Assembly: GCF_009600985.1 (NCBI RefSeq)
Contig: NZ_VDFP01000002.1
Location: 62,001-126,000, forward strand
From: Companilactobacillus halodurans
GTDB taxonomy: Bacteria; Bacillota; Bacilli; Lactobacillales; Lactobacillaceae
Direction of reading: 5' to 3'
DNA: 64,000 bases
Shown here in pieces: positions 49,012-57,142 of the stretch (positions are counted from its first letter, which is position 1; each line of letters starts with the position of its first letter). The notes beneath the pieces were generated by a model. That model did not search any database. It was not told the DNA's origin and saw only the letters and a program-made list of their open reading frames with translations. A program made the position numbers and the translations under genes.

Positions 49012-49956
49012 ATGAAATTTGGATTTTTAACTGGCTGTTTGAAAAATATGACTCTTGAGGAAAAAATGGAATATGCTCATAAGGTGGGTTTTACAGCATT
49101 AGATATCTCATGTTGGCCTAAGCAAAATTCCAGAGATTTTTCGGGTAGCGATATTGATGTTGAAAACTTAACAGATAAAGATGTAGAGACTTTAAAAGCA
49201 GCTCAAAAGAAATATAATATTAGTTTCTCTAGCTTGGCTTATTATGACAATATGCTAGATCCTAATCCAGATACTAGAAAAAAGTTTTCCAATCATTTAG
49301 TGGCTGTGATTAAAGCAGCTTCTCGATTAGGTACCCCTTTGGTCGGATGTTTTGTTGGAAAAGATCAAACCAAGTCTTTAACTGAAAACTTTGATGAATA
49401 TGGAAAAATCTTTACAAAGTATGTAAAACTTGCTGAAGATAGCAATGTCAAATTAATGATAGAAAATTGTCCAATGCCTGGTTGGCAAGAAGACGGTTTA
49501 CCAGCAACGATTTCATATTCTCCTGAACTATGGGATGAAATGTTTAGAAGAATTCCAAGCAAAAGTATTGGCTTAAATTTTGATCCATCTCATCTTGACT
49601 GGCTTCACATTGATTATCTTCAAGCATTACGAGATTATAAAGATAGAATTTTTCACATTGATGCAAAAGATATGATTGTCGACGAGAATAAATTTTCTTA
49701 TTATGGAATTTATGGCAAAAAATTAAATAGAACTCAACCAGAAGATTTAGGATTCTGGACACCGGTTATTCCAGGATTAGGTGATATTAATTGGTCTCAA
49801 TTTTATGATGTTATGAAGGAAATTGGATTTGATGGTTGTTTCAGTATTGAACACGAAGATAGAAGATTTGCAGCAAATAATGCTGAAGTTGAAAAAGGAT
49901 TAGAATACTCGTTCAATCACCTAAATCCAATAATTCATGATTTTGTTGAAAAGTAG
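49012..49956 (+). CDS. Sugar phosphate isomerase/epimerase-type TIM-barrel protein
   Basis: A 314-residue xylose-isomerase-like (AP endonuclease 2 fold) barrel. Likely metal ligands are the Glu in LMIENCP, the Asp/His in FDPSHLDWLH, the His in RIFHIDAKD and the Glu in FSIEHED. Family members isomerise or epimerise keto-sugars or act as inosose dehydratases. With a Gfo/Idh dehydrogenase and a non-PTS transporter the operon resembles inositol-type or oxidised-sugar catabolism, but the substrate is unknown. ATG 49012 follows AGAAAGGAA. Confidence 0.86.
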   Translation: MKFGFLTGCLKNMTLEEKMEYAHKVGFTALDISCWPKQNSRDFSGSDIDVENLTDKDVETLKAAQKKYNISFSSLAYYDNMLDPNPDTRKKFSNHLVAVIKAASRLGTPLVGCFVGKDQTKSLTENFDEYGKIFTKYVKLAEDSNVKLMIENCPMPGWQEDGLPATISYSPELWDEMFRRIPSKSIGLNFDPSHLDWLHIDYLQALRDYKDRIFHIDAKDMIVDENKFSYYGIYGKKLNRTQPEDLGFWTPVIPGLGDINWSQFYDVMKEIGFDGCFSIEHEDRRFAANNAEVEKGLEYSFNHLNPIIHDFVEK

Positions 49957-49997
49957 TTTTGAGGATTTGATCTTTTTTTAGATGTACTATTAGATAT

Positions 49998-50039
49998 AAA
50001 TAAGCACAGATAAGGTAAAAAACTTATCTGTGCTTATTT
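49998..50039. terminator. Terminator between the isomerase gene and the convergent lipoprotein gene
   Basis: A perfect 17-bp stem, AAATAAGCACAGATAAG with CTTATCTGTGCTTATTT, and an 8-nt loop. T-tracts are short on both sides; a separate T-run (TTTTTTT) lies upstream at about 49973-49979. Confidence 0.75.
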
Positions 50040-50084
50040 GAATATACCGATTAAAAAACTTTAGAAAGGCTTATATTTTTCCGA

Positions 50085-50693
50085 TTAATAACCGTATTGA
50101 TTTGATGGATCACCATTAGAATTTAATGAGCCATTTTCCATTTGCTGTTGAGTCTGTTTTTCTCCAAATGTCTTCATGTTATCAGGAGTACTTTGTAAAG
50201 CCTGTAATGTAGACATACCTTGTTGCGTTTTGTAAAGAGCAGGAGATACGCCATATTTGTTAACAAAACCACTCAAAGTGTTTTCATCATAAGAAATATT
50301 ACTATCATTTGTTTGTTGGGACTGAGATGGTGCAGCACTTTGCTGAGTTTGCTGCTGACTTTGTTGGGTGCTGTTATTTGATGAGTACGATGATTGTGAA
50401 GATTGGTTAGGTACTTGTCCTTGTGACTGCTGATTGTTATTTATTGGCTGTTTGCTAGCCGTTTGATTCGTATTTTGAGAATCGTTTTTAGATTGATTTT
50501 TGTCCGTAGATTCCTTTGATGTTTTTTCTTTGGTAGGAGAAACTTTCTTTTTATTATTGGTTTTCTTCTTTTTTGAAATTAAAGAAGATTTATTTTCCTT
50601 TTTGTTAGAAGAAGCAGTTGATTTATTATTTGAACATGCTCCAAGTGATAAGACAGTAGTTATCAGAATCAGTGAACTAATTAATCGTTTCAT
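50085..50693 (-). CDS. Secreted lipoprotein with low-complexity Ser/Gln/Asn linker
   Basis: A 202-residue lipoprotein: signal peptide MKRLISSLILITTVLSLGAC with lipobox LGAC, predicted acylation at C20. Residues about 22-135 are a Ser/Asn/Gln/Lys-rich linker, probably extended through the wall, followed by a short C-terminal domain (DENTLSGFVNKYGVSPALY, then GMSTLQALQSTPDNMKT and ending in QYGY). I do not recognise this domain. The start follows GGAGAGAAG. It is next to the SHOCT-domain gene in the same direction. Confidence 0.87.
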   Translation of the reverse strand: MKRLISSLILITTVLSLGACSNNKSTASSNKKENKSSLISKKKKTNNKKKVSPTKEKTSKESTDKNQSKNDSQNTNQTASKQPINNNQQSQGQVPNQSSQSSYSSNNSTQQSQQQTQQSAAPSQSQQTNDSNISYDENTLSGFVNKYGVSPALYKTQQGMSTLQALQSTPDNMKTFGEKQTQQQMENGSLNSNGDPSNQYGY

Positions 50694-50756
50694 TTTCTTC
50701 TCTCCATTTCTTCCTAAAATATATTGTTTTTATTTTTAAGAATTGGAATTAAATGA

Positions 50757-51203
50757 TTATAAATTAAGTATTTCTTTCTTTTTATCGTCAAATTCTTCTT
50801 GAGTAATAGCACCGTCATCAAGAAGTTTTTTTAATTTGTCGATACTATTAATATCGTTATTGTTCATTGAACTGTTTTGAAATGGCTTGATATTATTATT
50901 TACATATTGTTTTGAAAGTAAAATATTTTTATCCGATTCACTTTGTGGTCTAAATCCCTTTTCGATTAAATCTTTTGTATACCATTGATTATAGAAAAAA
51001 GCGATTGCAATATGAGCAATTAGAGTACCAAATCCCAATGTAAAAGATGTTAGCAAAATATTTACGATAAACAAAATTGCAAACCATTTAAAATCCCCTC
51101 TAAACAATGGAGACAAACTTCCAAAAAAGAATTCTGTCCAAGAGAAACCAACTTTTACTTGCTTAGTCTGGTGAGTTAATTGGTTTGTTAAGAGTGCATG
51201 CAT
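50757..51203 (-). CDS. Membrane protein with C-terminal SHOCT domain
   Basis: A 148-residue protein. N-terminal half (about 15-75) contains GFSWTEFFFGSLSPLFRGD and two hydrophobic segments (FAILFIVNILLTSFTLGFGT, then AHIAIAFFYNQWY), the pattern of DUF2628-like small membrane proteins. The C-terminal 28 residues, IDKLKKLLDDGAITQEEFDD onward, are a clear SHOCT (short C-terminal) domain, usually for oligomerisation. Function is unknown. The start follows AGGGGG, and a TATAAT -10 is at 51256-51261. It may be cotranscribed with the lipoprotein. Confidence 0.85.
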   Translation of the reverse strand: MHALLTNQLTHQTKQVKVGFSWTEFFFGSLSPLFRGDFKWFAILFIVNILLTSFTLGFGTLIAHIAIAFFYNQWYTKDLIEKGFRPQSESDKNILLSKQYVNNNIKPFQNSSMNNNDINSIDKLKKLLDDGAITQEEFDDKKKEILNL

Positions 51204-51255
51204 AATATAAAATCCCCCTATAAGTCAGCTTTTAGTGTCAATCAGATTTTGGACA

Positions 51256-51261
51256 TTATAT
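51256..51261 (-). promoter_or_regulatory. -10 element of the SHOCT-protein gene
   Basis: A perfect TATAAT on the minus strand, about 55 bases before the start codon; the -35 at 17 bases is poor. Confidence 0.45.
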
Positions 51262-51319
51262 AAACAATTTAAATGAAGCATTATTTACATGACAACGTTT
51301 TATTAAAAAGTATAAAAAG

Positions 51320-51367
51320 AACCCATTAGTTACTAAAACAAAACATTCATTGATTTAGAAATGGGTT
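51320..51367 (-). terminator. Hairpin with T-tract on minus strand, possible end of a small RNA
   Basis: AACCCATT and AATGGGTT pair perfectly, with inner CTAAA/TTTAG; on the minus strand CTTTTTAT follows. No gene is known to end here. Confidence 0.45.
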
Positions 51368-51520
51368 AGATCAATTAGTGATATAAATCATCAAGAATTA
51401 AAGAATAATTTCAAATTGATTTTTATATAATATCGGAAAAAGTTGCCAATACAGTAATTTATTACAATTATGATAACAAAAAATAAGCATATCATGTGAA
51501 AAAATTATAATAAAAAGTCA

Positions 51521-51534
51521 AAAAAACGTTTACA
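51521..51534 (-). promoter_or_regulatory. CcpA-type cre box with adjacent -10 on the minus strand
   Basis: On the minus strand TGTAAACGTTTTTT fits TGWAARCGNTWNCW at 13 of 14 and lies 12 bases upstream of TATAAT (51504-51509), that is, over the -35 position of a minus-strand promoter. Confidence 0.5.
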
Positions 51535-51575
51535 AAATATGAATAAAAAAGGTTTTAATATAAATTTATTTATTA

Positions 51576-51627
51576 ATAAAAAGTGGATACATTAATTGAC
51601 AATAATTAATGTATCCACTTTTTTTAT
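51576..51627 (-). terminator. Terminator after the alpha-L-fucosidase gene
   Basis: A perfect stem of 18 bp, AAAGTGGATACATTAATT with AATTAATGTATCCACTTT. T-runs lie on both sides (five on the minus strand exit, eight on the plus strand), so it works in both directions. Confidence 0.92.
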
Positions 51628-51628
51628 A

Positions 51629-52891
51629 TTATGATTTGAACTGTACTTTAGCTACTCTGATGATCCAGTTACTGCCATATGTGAAGCCATTAGCATCTAT
51701 TGTTAGGAACCCATTTGATTTATCATGCATAAATTTTAAATCTTGATTATTATCCAGCCAAGTGATTTTGGAAATTGGTTTATAAATATTCGTGAAAGAT
51801 CTTAAATTTGTACCTTCACCACCAAGTACAACATTATCGTTTCCAACATTACCTAGACCATCTATAAAAAGATATAACGAATTATTTTTATCTTTTACCA
51901 TATTCAAAGTATGATTGAAATTGTTCAATCCAAAAGGTTTTACACTATAAATTGCTGATGAATTGGTTTTCAACCATTTACCGATTATCATCATGTAATC
52001 TTGACTAAATCTAGGTATACTTCCGTCTCCATTTAAACCTATATTAATCAGGATATTTGCGCCTACGCATCTGGCTTGAACAATTGACTTGATTATTTCA
52101 GCCGGTGATTTGTAATTTATATCATCTGTCGCAAGGCCCCAATGTTTATTTAAGGTTAGTGATATTTCGCCAGCAACATATTTCTTACCGTTTCCGATAT
52201 GATTTATTGATTTAGGATTTCCTCTTTCATAAGTTAAAACATCAACATTTTCATTTTCAAGAATGCCACGTTTTTTAAGACCAGTGTTATTGATGATAAT
52301 AGCTTCAGGTTGTTTCTTGCGTATTATTTCATAAAGTTTATCCATTTCCCAGTTTGCTTCTTTCTTATTCCAATTACCATCAAACCAAAATCCTCCAATT
52401 TTTCCATAATTTGAACAAAGAATATCAACTGACTTTCTTAAATATTTTAGATAATCTTCAAAATTTTTCTCATAGTTATCAGTGTGCCAATCATAAGTGG
52501 CCATATAAATAAATGGTTTGATATTTTCCTTGTGGCACGCATTTACAAATTCTTTAATAAAATCACGTTTTGCCGCACTATGAATTGAGTCAAAGTTGCT
52601 TAAGCCTTTGGAATCATATAAAAAGAAGCCTTCATGATGTTTAGATGTTAATACAATATATTTTGCTCCCATTTTCTTTGCTGATTGCACTATCTTATTT
52701 GCATCAAAATGAGTGGCAGTGAATTTTTGTATTAACTTTTCATAATTTTTTTTATCTCTATTATGAATTAATTCTGTCCATTCACCTTTACCAAGTAAAG
52801 AATATAATCCCCAGTGAATAAACAAACCAACACCCATATTTTCATAGTTTCGTATTCTTTTGATTGGTATGATTTTTGGATAGCTATTCAT
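51629..52891 (-). CDS. GH29 alpha-L-fucosidase, intracellular
   Basis: A 420-residue glycoside hydrolase of family 29. Marks in order: VGLFIHWGLYSLLGKGEWTE (21-40), YIVLTSKHHEGFFLYDS (about 79-94), GGFWFDGNW with the probable nucleophile D171, then a C-terminal beta-sandwich. No signal peptide, so it acts inside the cell on an imported fucosyl sugar. The gntR gene lies just upstream on the same strand and a mannose-class PTS is divergent, the layout of Lactobacillus casei alfRB/alfEFG where AlfB cleaves fucosyl-alpha-1,3-GlcNAc. ATG 52891 or 52909; neither has a strong ribosome site. Confidence 0.92.
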   Translation of the reverse strand: MNSYPKIIPIKRIRNYENMGVGLFIHWGLYSLLGKGEWTELIHNRDKKNYEKLIQKFTATHFDANKIVQSAKKMGAKYIVLTSKHHEGFFLYDSKGLSNFDSIHSAAKRDFIKEFVNACHKENIKPFIYMATYDWHTDNYEKNFEDYLKYLRKSVDILCSNYGKIGGFWFDGNWNKKEANWEMDKLYEIIRKKQPEAIIINNTGLKKRGILENENVDVLTYERGNPKSINHIGNGKKYVAGEISLTLNKHWGLATDDINYKSPAEIIKSIVQARCVGANILINIGLNGDGSIPRFSQDYMMIIGKWLKTNSSAIYSVKPFGLNNFNHTLNMVKDKNNSLYLFIDGLGNVGNDNVVLGGEGTNLRSFTNIYKPISKITWLDNNQDLKFMHDKSNGFLTIDANGFTYGSNWIIRVAKVQFKS

Positions 52892-52939
52892 AATTAACAC
52901 TCTTTTCATGATATTTAAAAAATAATTTAAAATTGTATA

Positions 52940-53653
52940 TTAACTATTAAAATTGCCTCTGGATAGTATTTGATAAAAGAATTCTGTGTTTTTATAATCT
53001 TTTATAAACTCTAAAATAGATCCGTCATTTAAGTATGTTGTTCTTTCTTGAAGGAAACAGTAATTTGATTTCTTTGATTTGTCAAAAGAATTTATTAAAA
53101 AATGTGATGGTAGTGTTGTAATAGTGTTTCGTTGTGTAAAAGGAAGAACATATGCATTAATATTGAAATCACTTTTATAGAGTTCATAGATAGAATAAAA
53201 ATCTTGAATTTTATTTAAATGCTTTTTATTTACATAATATTCAGGTATATAGGATAAATTAACATCTGAAATTATGTCATCACCAACAAAATAGATTCGT
53301 ATTATTTCATAATAAAAACCTGTTATGTTTAATTTTTTTTGAATCTCTGAGTCTGATTTCTTTTTTACTGAGAGTACTTTAATATTTCTTATTAATTTAT
53401 TTCTTAGAGGAATATCGGAAACTTGTAATAGTTCATTGTGGTTTAATTTATTGACATACGTTCCTTTTCCTTGAAATCTTTCAATTTTACCAAGGTTAAC
53501 CAATGTTTCCATTACTTTTACTGCGGTAGTTGAACTGACATTATAGATAGATTTAAGTTGAGATTCACTATAAAATTTATCGCCCTTTTTAAAAATACCA
53601 GAATTAATTTTCTCTATTAAATCGTTAGAAATTATTTTATATTTGGGTTCCAT
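52940..53653 (-). CDS. GntR-family regulator with UTRA ligand domain
   Basis: A 237-residue regulator: winged helix at 1-70 (SNDLIEKINSGIFKKGDKF, then SESQLKSIYNVSSTTAVKVM and GKGTYV) and a UTRA-type sensor domain at about 85-235 that binds sugar or amino-sugar phosphates in relatives. The start follows GGTGGAGG. It is cotranscribed with the fucosidase 48 bases downstream and divergent from the PTS operon, so it likely represses both, like AlfR. Direct repeats of GTTAAGTCA flank the cre in the shared intergenic region. Confidence 0.93.
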   Translation of the reverse strand: MEPKYKIISNDLIEKINSGIFKKGDKFYSESQLKSIYNVSSTTAVKVMETLVNLGKIERFQGKGTYVNKLNHNELLQVSDIPLRNKLIRNIKVLSVKKKSDSEIQKKLNITGFYYEIIRIYFVGDDIISDVNLSYIPEYYVNKKHLNKIQDFYSIYELYKSDFNINAYVLPFTQRNTITTLPSHFLINSFDKSKKSNYCFLQERTTYLNDGSILEFIKDYKNTEFFYQILSRGNFNS

Positions 53654-53697
53654 AAAATCACCTCCACCTCTTTAAGTAATGATAAGGATATTAAGGT

Positions 53698-53783
53698 GTT
53701 AAGTCAATAATTAGTGAAAGCGCTTGCAACTATTTATTCATGGGGTTATCCTATAGTTGTTTATAAGTTAACACGTTAAGTCA
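53698..53783. promoter_or_regulatory. Operator region with two GTTAAGTCA repeats, candidate GntR-binding sites
   Basis: GTTAAGTCA occurs at 53698-53706 and 53775-53783. The first is preceded by GT (GTGTTAA) and the second by TTAACAC close by, giving an inverted GTGTTAA/TTAACAC pair across the divergent promoter region. GntR/UTRA regulators bind short inverted repeats of this kind. Confidence 0.5.
53715..53728 (+). promoter_or_regulatory. Perfect CcpA cre box in the fucosidase/PTS divergent region
   Basis: TGAAAGCGCTTGCA fits TGWAARCGNTWNCW at all 14 positions. It lies between the gntR-fucosidase and PTS transcription units, so both are likely under catabolite repression. Confidence 0.88.
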
Positions 53784-53796
53784 GAGGGTGATAGAA

Positions 53797-54201
53797 ATGA
53801 ATTATATAATTAGTTCTCACGGGGGATATGCGATTGCTGCTTTACATAGCTGTGAGATGATTACTGGTGATTTACCAAACTTTTATACTTATTCATTTAA
53901 AGGTCAAAATAATATAAATGATGTTAAAAAAGATTATGAAGATATCATAGATAGAAATAATTTGAATTATAAAAGTACAATCATTTTAACGGACATTAAT
54001 TCTGGCACACCAAATAATGCAGCAATAATGTTGGCAGCAGAAAAAAAGATTAAATCCATTTATACAGGTTTTTCCCTTAGTGATTTGGTCTTTATTGCTA
54101 TGGGGGAAGAAATAGATAAAGTTTTTGAATCAAAACTTGAAAATTCAGGAAAAATTAAGATACCCGAAATTGATGAAAATGAAGAAGAGGAAGAAGACTA
54201 A
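53797..54201 (+). CDS. PTS system, mannose/fructose/sorbose-class EIIA
   Basis: A 134-residue EIIA(Man) domain that takes phosphate from HPr. The active-site histidine is H8 in ISSHGGYAIAALHSCEM; the end is acidic (DENEEEEED). I start at ATG 53797, 9 bases after GAGGG; an in-frame GTG at 53788 touches that site. The stop overlaps the EIIB start (TAATG). First gene of a four-gene A-B-C-D PTS operon divergent from the gntR-fucosidase pair. Confidence 0.93.
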   Translation: MNYIISSHGGYAIAALHSCEMITGDLPNFYTYSFKGQNNINDVKKDYEDIIDRNNLNYKSTIILTDINSGTPNNAAIMLAAEKKIKSIYTGFSLSDLVFIAMGEEIDKVFESKLENSGKIKIPEIDENEEEEED

Positions 54202-54701
54202 TGTCAGAAATTGAAGATCTTGGGATAAAGAACATTAGAATAGATGAACGTCTGATTCATGGTCAAGTGGCTACTATGTGGACCAATAGTTTGAAAGCTA
54301 GTCGGATTATGGTAGTGGGTGATGATGTCGTTCATGATAGTATTCAAAAAATGGCACTTAAAACAGCTGTTCCTGCCGGAGTTAAGTTGAGTATTTTAAA
54401 AGCACAAAGTGCTGCGGAAAAAATATTAAGTGGTAAATATAAAGGTCAAAGAGTCTTTATGTTAGTAAAGTCTCCGAAATGGCTAAGAATTCTTGTTGAT
54501 AATGGACTTCCTATTGAAAAAGTAAATGTAGGAAATATGTCATCACGAGAGGGAAGTAAACAAGTGAAGAAATCAGTTGCTGTTACACAAACTGATATTG
54601 ATGATTTTAATTATCTTAATGATCATGGTATTGAATTAATAGCACAAATGGTTCCTTCAGAAGATCCTGTGAAATTTATGAAGTTATTGGAGGATAGATA
54701 A
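54201..54701 (+). CDS. PTS system, mannose/fructose/sorbose-class EIIB
   Basis: A 166-residue EIIB(Man/Sor) protein that passes phosphate to the sugar. The phospho-accepting histidine is H20 in DERLIHGQVATMW, followed by the RIMVVGDDVVHD strand. Start is coupled to the EIIA stop. With EIIC and EIID it makes a complete mannose-class permease. In Lactobacillus casei the corresponding alfEFG set transports fucosyl-GlcNAc. Confidence 0.94.
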   Translation: MSEIEDLGIKNIRIDERLIHGQVATMWTNSLKASRIMVVGDDVVHDSIQKMALKTAVPAGVKLSILKAQSAAEKILSGKYKGQRVFMLVKSPKWLRILVDNGLPIEKVNVGNMSSREGSKQVKKSVAVTQTDIDDFNYLNDHGIELIAQMVPSEDPVKFMKLLEDR

Positions 54702-55520
54702 ATGCATATAGCAATTTGGCAAATTATAGTACTAACACTTTTAGCTGGCTGGATGATTATTGATCAATTAACTTTAGCAATTATTGGAAATTATCCTCTT
54801 TTGGTTGGTCTTGTAACTGGAATTATTATGGGAGATTATAAGACAGGTTTAGCCGTTGGAGGAACATTACAATTAATGGTTTTAGGAGTTGGAACATATG
54901 GAGGAGCAAGTGTTCCAGATTTTATGACAGGTTCAATTATTGGTACGGCTTTCGCTGTTGCATCAGGTAAAGGTCTAAGTTTTGCAATTGGACTTGCAGT
55001 TCCAGTTGGATTACTTATGGTTCAGCTAGATGTCTTAGCAAGATTTACAAACACGTTTTTTCAACATCGAGTTGATAAAAAAATTGACGAAATGGATGTT
55101 AAGGGTGTTCAAAGAAATATTTTATACGGTGCTATACCATGGTCATTTTCAAGAGCAATTCCAGTTTTGATAATGCTTACATTAGGTAACAGTATTATTA
55201 AAGTCATTTTGAAAGATATGCCAAAGTGGTTAACTAATGGATTAAGTGTTGCTGGAGGAGTTTTACCAGTTGTTGGTATTGCAATTTTATTGAGATATTT
55301 ACCAACAAAACAATTCGTTACGTATTTGATTGTTGGTTTCGTTCTCGCAGCTTATATTAAAGTTCCTATGCTTGGAGTTGCCTTGGTTGGATTAGCAATT
55401 GCAATAGCATATTACAAAAATATGGAAAAATTAAATGAAAAAAACGTTGTAGAAACTGGAAATAATGTAGATACCAAATCTAATGAGGTGGATGACGATG
55501 ACGAAGAGTATGAAGATTGA
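54702..55520 (+). CDS. PTS system, mannose/fructose/sorbose-class EIIC
   Basis: A 272-residue membrane component with about eight or more hydrophobic segments. GLAVGGTLQLMVLGVGTYGGAS in two overlapping stretches is the conserved EIIC(Man) helix region that helps bind sugar. It follows the EIIB stop directly, with GGAGG just upstream, and its charged C-terminus ([16 protein letters not shown]) overlaps the EIID start by 23 bases. Confidence 0.94.
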   Translation: MHIAIWQIIVLTLLAGWMIIDQLTLAIIGNYPLLVGLVTGIIMGDYKTGLAVGGTLQLMVLGVGTYGGASVPDFMTGSIIGTAFAVASGKGLSFAIGLAVPVGLLMVQLDVLARFTNTFFQHRVDKKIDEMDVKGVQRNILYGAIPWSFSRAIPVLIMLTLGNSIIKVILKDMPKWLTNGLSVAGGVLPVVGIAILLRYLPTKQFVTYLIVGFVLAAYIKVPMLGVALVGLAIAIAYYKNMEKLNEKNVVETGNNVDTKSNEVDDDDEEYED

Positions 55521-56307
55521 TAAACAAAAGGCTAAAGAATTACATCAGGCAAATCGTAGATGGCTATGGGGAAGCCAAATAGGTTGGAATTATGAAAGAA
55601 TGATGGCTTCTGGATTTCTATTTGCAATCCTGCCTACATTAAAACGTCTTTACAAAGACCCTGATGATTTAAAAGAAATGATGAAAATCCATAATCAGTT
55701 TTATAATACTAATCCGTTTGTGGGACCTTTAATTGTTGGTATGGATATAGCTATTGAAGAGGACAAAGGTGTCAAGTCTAAAGATGCTGTTATGGGGTTA
55801 AAAACAGGATTGATGGGTCCATTTGCTGGAGTTGGAGATACCATTTTTGGTGTTATCATACCTACAATTTTTGGATCAATTGGTGCATATATGGGATTAC
55901 AAGGAAATGTATTTGGCGCTTTCCTTTGGATTCTAATGAATTTAGTGGTTTTATTTATGCGTTATCCATTACTTAGATTAGGATATGTACAAGGTGCAAA
56001 ATTAGTTGGAGAATTTGGTGATAAATTAAATATGTTAACAAATGCAGCCATTTTGTTAGGTGTTACCGTGGTTGGTGCATTAATACCAACTGTTGTTAAA
56101 GCAAACGTACCATTCATATATAAATCCGGAAAAGTTACTTTGAAAATGCAAAGTATGCTTAATCAAATCATGCCTAGTTTAGTTCCTGTAGCTTTGGTTG
56201 CTTTGGTATATTGGCTATTAGGAAAGAAAAATATTACATCTACTAAGATGATCATTTTTGTTTTGATTTTATCCATCGTATTAGGTGCATTTAAAATCTT
56301 GGGTTAA
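55498..56307 (+). CDS. PTS system, mannose/fructose/sorbose-class EIID
   Basis: A 269-residue EIID that forms the permease with EIIC. Family features: [20 protein letters not shown] near the N-terminus, [20 protein letters not shown] in the first third, [12 protein letters not shown] in the middle, and hydrophobic helices at the C-terminus. I start at ATG 55498, 6-7 bases after GAGGTGG; earlier in-frame ATGs at 55483 and 55492 lie on or beside that site. The SIS-domain gene follows at 18 bases. Confidence 0.93.
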   Translation: MTKSMKIDKQKAKELHQANRRWLWGSQIGWNYERMMASGFLFAILPTLKRLYKDPDDLKEMMKIHNQFYNTNPFVGPLIVGMDIAIEEDKGVKSKDAVMGLKTGLMGPFAGVGDTIFGVIIPTIFGSIGAYMGLQGNVFGAFLWILMNLVVLFMRYPLLRLGYVQGAKLVGEFGDKLNMLTNAAILLGVTVVGALIPTVVKANVPFIYKSGKVTLKMQSMLNQIMPSLVPVALVALVYWLLGKKNITSTKMIIFVLILSIVLGAFKILG

Positions 56308-56324
56308 TAATAAGGAGAAAAGCG

Positions 56325-57026
56325 ATGCTAGAATTTTTTGATGAGGTAAGTAGACTTGCTCAAGTTTTAGAAAAAGATGAATCTGATCACATTCATCAAG
56401 CTGCACAAATTGTTGCTAAAAGTATAATGAGTGGTGGCATAACTCAAGCATTTGGTAGTGGCCATTCTTATGCAGCAGCTATAGAAGTTAGCGGTAGAGC
56501 AGGTGGTTTAATACCTTCTAAGATTATTCAAGACCCTGCAGGAGGATATTATGAGACTTGCGAAGGGGTTGGAAAGCATTTAATGCATAGAGTTGATTTG
56601 AAAAAGAATGATGTCTTATTTTTGATTTCAAATTCAGGTCGTAATCCAGAAATCCTTGAAATTGCTGATGAAGCAAAAAAAATAGGAACGAGCATAATCG
56701 TTGTTACTGCTTTAAAATCTTCTAAGATGTCTACATCAAGGTCGTCATTAGGAACTTTATTATATCAATATGGTGATGTAGTTCTTGATAATCATTCAAA
56801 ATTTGGTGATGCAGCTTTAAATGTTCCAGGATTTGATTCTAAAGTATGTGGAACATCAACTGTATCCGCTACATTATTACTTCAGCAAGTAATTTTTGAA
56901 GCGATTAAATTAATGGTGAAAAAGGGATTTAATCCGCCAGTTTATAAAAGTGCGAATATTGATGGAGGACCTGAATACAACGAGAATTTGGAAAATAAAT
57001 ATGCAGATAGGATTTTTCATAGTTGA
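56325..57026 (+). CDS. SIS-domain protein of the UPF0309 family
   Basis: A 233-residue sugar isomerase-fold protein. The phosphosugar-binding loop reads [20 protein letters not shown] (42-61), followed by [17 protein letters not shown] and [10 protein letters not shown], all typical of UPF0309, a family found next to amino-sugar (nag) genes in other bacteria. It is not MurQ (shorter, and different loop). A role as isomerase or etherase on a PTS-imported sugar phosphate is inferred. Last gene of the PTS operon; AAGGAG site, terminator downstream. Confidence 0.87.
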   Translation: MLEFFDEVSRLAQVLEKDESDHIHQAAQIVAKSIMSGGITQAFGSGHSYAAAIEVSGRAGGLIPSKIIQDPAGGYYETCEGVGKHLMHRVDLKKNDVLFLISNSGRNPEILEIADEAKKIGTSIIVVTALKSSKMSTSRSSLGTLLYQYGDVVLDNHSKFGDAALNVPGFDSKVCGTSTVSATLLLQQVIFEAIKLMVKKGFNPPVYKSANIDGGPEYNENLENKYADRIFHS

Positions 57027-57091
57027 TGAATTGTTTGATTCATTAACTATGATTATCTTAAGTGATTATTCACGTTATATTATTGAAAAAT

Positions 57092-57124
57092 AAAAGAGGT
57101 GGTTCTTTAGAACTACCTCTTTTT
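57092..57124 (+). terminator. Rho-independent terminator after the SIS-domain gene
   Basis: AAAAGAGGTGGTTC pairs with GAACTACCTCTTTT around a 4-nt loop and merges with a T-run. It ends the PTS operon and separates it from the serine hydrolase gene. Confidence 0.9.
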
Positions 57125-57142
57125 GAAAAGGATTGATTTTAA

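Larger units (their letters stand above)
51204..51576. other. AT-rich intergenic segment, possible catabolite-controlled small RNA (minus strand)
   Basis: About 370 bases without a convincing gene. On the minus strand I see a cre-like box (51521-51534), a perfect TATAAT (51504-51509), and about 140 bases later a hairpin AACCCATT/AATGGGTT (51320-51367) followed by CTTTTTAT, which together would define an RNA of about 180 nt. A 34-codon frame within it lacks a ribosome site. Between 51204 and 51300 lies the promoter of the SHOCT gene. Confidence 0.4.
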
